DNA of 9,358 nt from Thermoplasmatota archaeon (GTDB lineage: Archaea > Thermoplasmatota > Penumbrarchaeia > Penumbrarchaeales > Penumbrarchaeaceae), in assembly GCA_030591285.1 (NCBI GenBank), contig JAUVBH010000043.1, positions 1-9,358 of the forward strand. Direction: 5' to 3'. The notes under the pieces are model-generated. The model did no database searches. It had not been told where the DNA came from and saw only the letters and a list, made by a program, of their open reading frames with translations. Positions 6,249-9,358 of this stretch are shown here, piece by piece. Each line of letters starts with the position of its first letter. Positions within the stretch are counted from its first letter, which is position 1. Position numbers and translations under genes: made by a program.

Positions 6249-7400
6249 TTATTGGATCTTCTTTATTCGATAGGTTCTGTATCCCGTCAAGACCTTGAAA
6301 CTCCCCTGTCCTCTAAGGACCATATCAAGGTCATGGTCACCTGTATCAACTCTCAAAGCATCGGTCATATCCAATTTCTGTGGAACAGAGACAATTATGA
6401 TGTTTTCGATCCCAACCTTGTTGATGACCTTGGGGCTCAATTGGAGATTCCCACGACCCAGGAAGAAACCCTGTCCGCCAATTGGTGAGACAACAATATG
6501 GGCCTTCCCTTTGCCATTCACAAGTTCCTTGTCAAGGATGTTCAGGATCGATCTCTCATCAAGGTCCTTTCCGATCTGGGCCTTCCCTTTCACAATATCA
6601 ATACCCAGGTGGGTCTTTTGTATTTTGATATTCTCCTTTATGGTCTCCAGTGTGCCACCGGGACCCAGAATGAATAGAGAATCAGGCTCTTCCTCCATTT
6701 TTTCCTCGATATCATCTGATATCTCACTTATGAAAACATCCACGTCCTGTTCCTGGACCATGAATTTCCCGGTCTGGATATAGGCTGGTTCATACAAAGT
6801 TGTCGCGATCCCGAAGAGCCTGATGTTCCACTCCCCATCCCTGTACCGATCTTCATCGAGATCCATGATCTCTCCTTCACCTGTTGTCATTTCCCCTCTG
6901 ATGTAGAATTCAAGGAGCTCTCCTGCGGTCACAGGATCTATAGCGAATACACCAGAATGCATCTTCACACCGGATGGGATCCCGAATATGGGATTCTTCT
7001 GTGCAACTTCAAAAACATCTCTTGCCGTCCCATCTCCCCCACAGAATACGATCAGCTCTGCACCATGTTCCAGTGCACGTGCCACCAGTTCCTTGGTATC
7101 TTCTGCAGTGGTGCTGGCCCCCGTTGTCTCCAGGATCTCTATCTTCCATTGAGGGACTCCCATTGAAAGAATTTCAGAACCACCCATGTCCCCTGAAGCG
7201 GTCAACCAGGTAACATCGTCCTTTAGCCTGTGTCTGGTAAAGGCCTCTTTCAATCTGGTCAGGGCTTCGATAGCTCTCTCGGGGGCTCGGGATTCTGCTC
7301 CCCTGGAGATGGCCTCTTCGACAACTCCATCCGTACCTTTGAGCCCCACTCTCCCACCCATACCCGCTATAGGGTTGACGACGAAACCAATCTTCTTCAT
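6249..7400 (-). CDS. ATP-NAD kinase family protein (COG3199 type)
   Basis: Probably phosphorylates NAD to NADP in the cytoplasm. The 383-residue protein has the family N-terminus with FVVNPIAGMGG (6-16), the kinase signature GGDGT (121-125) preceded by a hydrophobic strand, the ILGPGGT segment (244-250), and the conserved SPIGGQGFFLGRGN stretch (305-318) typical of the archaeal/AcoX-like subgroup. Length fits that subgroup (about 370-390) rather than the shorter classical NadK (about 280-300). The ATG at 7400 places the NPxAG motif at the expected N-terminal position. A GGAGG sits only 3 nt before the start and a TATA-like box is about 28 nt upstream, so the mRNA is probably leaderless or nearly so. 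It diverges from the surface-protein gene at 7490 and converges on the zinc-ribbon protein gene. AcoX-like proteins of uncertain activity share this fold, so substrate is inferred. Confidence 0.88.
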   Translation of the reverse strand: MKKIGFVVNPIAGMGGRVGLKGTDGVVEEAISRGAESRAPERAIEALTRLKEAFTRHRLKDDVTWLTASGDMGGSEILSMGVPQWKIEILETTGASTTAEDTKELVARALEHGAELIVFCGGDGTARDVFEVAQKNPIFGIPSGVKMHSGVFAIDPVTAGELLEFYIRGEMTTGEGEIMDLDEDRYRDGEWNIRLFGIATTLYEPAYIQTGKFMVQEQDVDVFISEISDDIEEKMEEEPDSLFILGPGGTLETIKENIKIQKTHLGIDIVKGKAQIGKDLDERSILNILDKELVNGKGKAHIVVSPIGGQGFFLGRGNLQLSPKVINKVGIENIIIVSVPQKLDMTDALRVDTGDHDLDMVLRGQGSFKVLTGYRTYRIKKIQ

Positions 7401-7411
7401 TGACCTCCGAA

Positions 7412-7454
7412 GGGTAGGTTTATCCTTAAATCCATCGATTTTTGTGACCTACCC
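7412..7454. promoter_or_regulatory. Candidate shared operator: 8-bp inverted repeat
   Basis: GGGTAGGT (7412-7419) and its exact reverse complement ACCTACCC (7447-7454) are separated by 27 bp. One arm lies between the kinase TATA-like box and its start; the other lies just upstream of the TATA-like box of the divergent surface-protein gene. Arm centres are 35 bp apart, roughly three helical turns plus a fraction. Confidence 0.45.
7423..7431 (-). promoter_or_regulatory. TATA-like box of the ATP-NAD kinase gene
   Basis: On the minus strand it reads ATTTAAGGA, centred about 28 nt before the ATG at 7400, predicting transcription from about 7401-7402. Confidence 0.45.
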
Positions 7455-7460
7455 AAAACT

Positions 7461-7470
7461 GTAATTAATC
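7461..7470 (+). promoter_or_regulatory. TATA-like box of the surface-protein gene at 7490
   Basis: GTAATTAATC is centred about 25 nt before the ATG at 7490, with AAAA just upstream as a possible TFB recognition element. No Shine-Dalgarno sequence is present between it and the start, so a leaderless transcript is inferred. Confidence 0.5.
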
Positions 7471-7489
7471 ATTGCATCTATTTTCTATT

Positions 7490-9358
7490 ATGATCCGTCG
7501 GGGAGCGAGGATAGGAGCAATTATCCTGGTGTTCGGTTTTCTGGTCTTACAATGCTCCCTGATCGTCTCATCTTCCGGGCCGACCAGAGCTGTGAATGAT
7601 CCCACATTGGACGTCGGAACCTACATGGAATGGACCTATTTTGAAAGCAGTCCTGATGGAACCTCGACCAGACAAGGTACACAAACCGGGAGTGTTGGAA
7701 CCGGATCGTGGAACTCCGAAGATGTCTACATCGTTTCAGGAACCATTTCCGGAGAATATGAGCAGACCGATGCCTCGGGGGACGAATCTGGCGACTGGAA
7801 GGGATATTACAGACAGAGTGACCTGGCTCTGATGTATTCCGAGAGGAACCTCCACATCACCATTGATGGAATGACGGTAACAGCAGATAATGAATCGTTC
7901 ACAGATTACGAGATCCCTTACTTTCGATGGGTGAAATTTCCTTTGAGGTCCTCAAGTCCACAGACCTCCTGGTCAGATAATGAATTATTGGAGGTTAACG
8001 ATTGGACAGTCTTTTCCGATGGTCAGGAGATCTCCAGCGGTAACTCTCCAGAGAGCTATAACTACACCCGGCGCTGTTCGGATGAGATCGAGGTAACCGT
8101 TCTGGCCGGGGTTTATGATACATATGTTGTGAAGGAGTTCAAGGAGGTCCCATTTGATGGGACCAGGGTGTCAAACTCGACAATGTATTATGCGGACGAT
8201 ATTGGATGGTGGGTGAAATGGGACACCTACACACCCCATGATATGGAGAACGTTCTGGTCCGGTCACTTCAATTGAAAAAGATATCTGACAACGGTCCCC
8301 CGGTCGCATCGACCATTCCTGATATCGAGATGAACGAGGACGAGACCTATTCCGATCTGGACCCATCAATGTATTTCACCGACCCAGACGATGATCAAAT
8401 GACCTTTGATGCGGTTGATACCGGTGATCTATCGGTCCAGATATCTGGAACGAACATTGATATCACACCTCCCCAGGATGAGTTTGGAACATATCATTTC
8501 AATCTCACAGGTACGGACAATAGACATGCTCCCGTAAAGACCCAGGTGACGGTCATCGTTGCGCCTTTGGATGATCCTCCAAGAATATTGTCAGGTGAGG
8601 TTGATCCTGTGCAGGGGAATTCCGACACTACGTTCAAATTTATTGCACAGGTCATGGACATCGAGGGGGATGATCCGATGTCTGTGAAGGTTGTGGTGGA
8701 CGGAACCCCGTACACCATGAGCAAGATATCAGGAGATATCTCAACACAGGCAAGATATGAATGGTCCGGGTCCTTCAGCTCGGGTGATCACTCATTTCAT
8801 TTCGAAACGGGTTCAGATCGTCTTCCAACCTACGGTGAATATTCCGGACCCGAGGTCCTGTCGCCTGAGGAGCCTCAATTACAGGATCCTGATCTTGACA
8901 TTGAGAAAGGCGGCACTGATACTTTTTGTACATACACGATCAGTTGGACCGATCAGCAGGATAGGGACGTAGAGGTCTATCTTGTGGTTGATGATATCGA
9001 CATCATCGAGATGTATACCGAAGATACAAATGCAGCTACCGGACTGGATATGAGTTACGGTATGTTCCTGGATGAAGGGGACCACTACTATCATTTCGAA
9101 GCCCATGTAGGAGAAGAGGTATTCAGATATCCAAGAAATGGTGCCCTCCAGGGCCCCGAGATATATGATCCTCATATCATTTTATCCGGTTTCTGGCCCG
9201 ATGATCCGGATGAAGATGATGAGATCACCTTCTATGTTCATTTCCAGTATGGACACGGCAACTTCCCGGATCTTCAGAAATTGATCATCGGTGATGATGA
9301 GTATACGTTGGATGAGGAGGATGGTTATCCCATCGATGGATTGAACCTGACCTACAGA
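7490..9358 (+). CDS. Large secreted/surface protein with cadherin-like domain and Ig-like repeats (3' end beyond window)
   Basis: An open frame of 623 codons without a stop before the window edge. Basic residues (RR at 3-4, R7) and a hydrophobic core (about 8-28) form a signal peptide. Residues 30-265 form an unassigned beta-rich N-terminal region containing VGTYMEWTYFE and several WVKW/WVKF-like strands. Residues 270-362 look like a cadherin/dystroglycan-type domain (PDIEMNEDETYSDLDPSMYFTDPDDD, then GTYHFNLTGTDN). From 365 on, about 100-residue Ig-like repeats begin, marked by GDH(S/Y)(F/Y)HFE and GPE(V/I). NES (134), NYT (191), NST (229) and NLT (338, 619) are N-glycosylation sequons. No catalytic motif is seen. 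It is probably an adhesin or cell-wall-associated protein; a C-terminal membrane anchor is expected beyond the edge. The ATG is chosen from the signal peptide and the TATA-like box spacing. Confidence 0.85.
   Translation, partial: MIRRGARIGAIILVFGFLVLQCSLIVSSSGPTRAVNDPTLDVGTYMEWTYFESSPDGTSTRQGTQTGSVGTGSWNSEDVYIVSGTISGEYEQTDASGDESGDWKGYYRQSDLALMYSERNLHITIDGMTVTADNESFTDYEIPYFRWVKFPLRSSSPQTSWSDNELLEVNDWTVFSDGQEISSGNSPESYNYTRRCSDEIEVTVLAGVYDTYVVKEFKEVPFDGTRVSNSTMYYADDIGWWVKWDTYTPHDMENVLVRSLQLKKISDNGPPVASTIPDIEMNEDETYSDLDPSMYFTDPDDDQMTFDAVDTGDLSVQISGTNIDITPPQDEFGTYHFNLTGTDNRHAPVKTQVTVIVAPLDDPPRILSGEVDPVQGNSDTTFKFIAQVMDIEGDDPMSVKVVVDGTPYTMSKISGDISTQARYEWSGSFSSGDHSFHFETGSDRLPTYGEYSGPEVLSPEEPQLQDPDLDIEKGGTDTFCTYTISWTDQQDRDVEVYLVVDDIDIIEMYTEDTNAATGLDMSYGMFLDEGDHYYHFEAHVGEEVFRYPRNGALQGPEIYDPHIILSGFWPDDPDEDDEITFYVHFQYGHGNFPDLQKLIIGDDEYTLDEEDGYPIDGLNLTYR
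8582..9358 (+). repeat. Tandem Ig-like protein repeats within the surface protein
   Basis: Residues 365-460, 461-559 and 560-623 (incomplete) align by eye. Each starts with a Pro- and hydrophobic-rich strand and acidic turns. The first two carry a V(V/Y)(V/L)VVD strand, then the GDHSFHFE (432-439) or GDHYYHFE (530-537) hairpin, and end in SGPEV (452-456) or QGPEI (554-558). The 98-residue offset between these marks gives the period. The DNA is diverged, so the repeats are old. The third copy is cut by the window end. Confidence 0.65.

Noticed and set aside
1..9358. Apparent excess of GATC throughout
   Set aside because: Seems to follow from frequent Asp and Ile codons (GAT-C.., G-ATC); not counted, and no link to a methylase is visible in the window.

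Overview
The window looks like a chromosomal segment of an archaeon, most likely from the Thermoplasmatota (Euryarchaeota sensu lato). That placement is an inference from protein style and promoter structure, not from a marker gene. Supporting signs are AT-rich TATA-like boxes about 25 nt before start codons that lack Shine-Dalgarno sequences (leaderless genes), an ATP-NAD kinase of the COG3199 type, a DUF4350-MoxR pair, and surface proteins with PKD/thrombospondin-type-3/Ig-like modules, one of them ending in cytoplasmic zinc ribbons. No rRNA, tRNA, CRISPR array, transposon or phage gene is visible. Coding density is high and base composition is even, so this reads as ordinary core chromosome plus cell-surface genes.

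Layout. From 2871 down to 1, on the minus strand, lies a tight three-gene operon: a DUF4350-like membrane protein, a MoxR-family AAA+ ATPase (4-nt ATGA overlap), and a ManB-type phosphomannomutase/phosphoglucomutase (19-nt gap; it runs off the left edge). Diverging from it at about 3008 is a two-gene plus-strand operon of unrecognised membrane proteins: a 264-residue protein with two membrane helices and a Cys-rich C-terminal domain, then an 82-residue hydrophobic protein. After a short intergenic region with T-tracts and a promoter comes a 654-residue surface protein (4229-6193) with an external PKD domain and a cytoplasmic double zinc ribbon. It ends at a textbook hairpin-plus-T9 terminator. 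Converging on this terminator is the minus-strand ATP-NAD kinase gene (7400-6249). Diverging from the kinase is a large secreted or surface protein that starts at 7490, remains open to the right edge, and carries a cadherin-like domain and tandem Ig-like repeats.

How it fits together. MoxR ATPases usually work with membrane or VWA-type partners in assembling or maturing other proteins. Phosphomannomutase supplies mannose-1-phosphate for GDP-mannose and glycans. Three of the neighbours are exported proteins with N-glycosylation sequons. A cell-envelope theme is therefore plausible, but unproven, for most of the window; the NAD kinase is the metabolic exception. The two divergent intergenic regions each hold perfect inverted repeats placed on the core promoters. 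These are the best candidate regulatory elements here.
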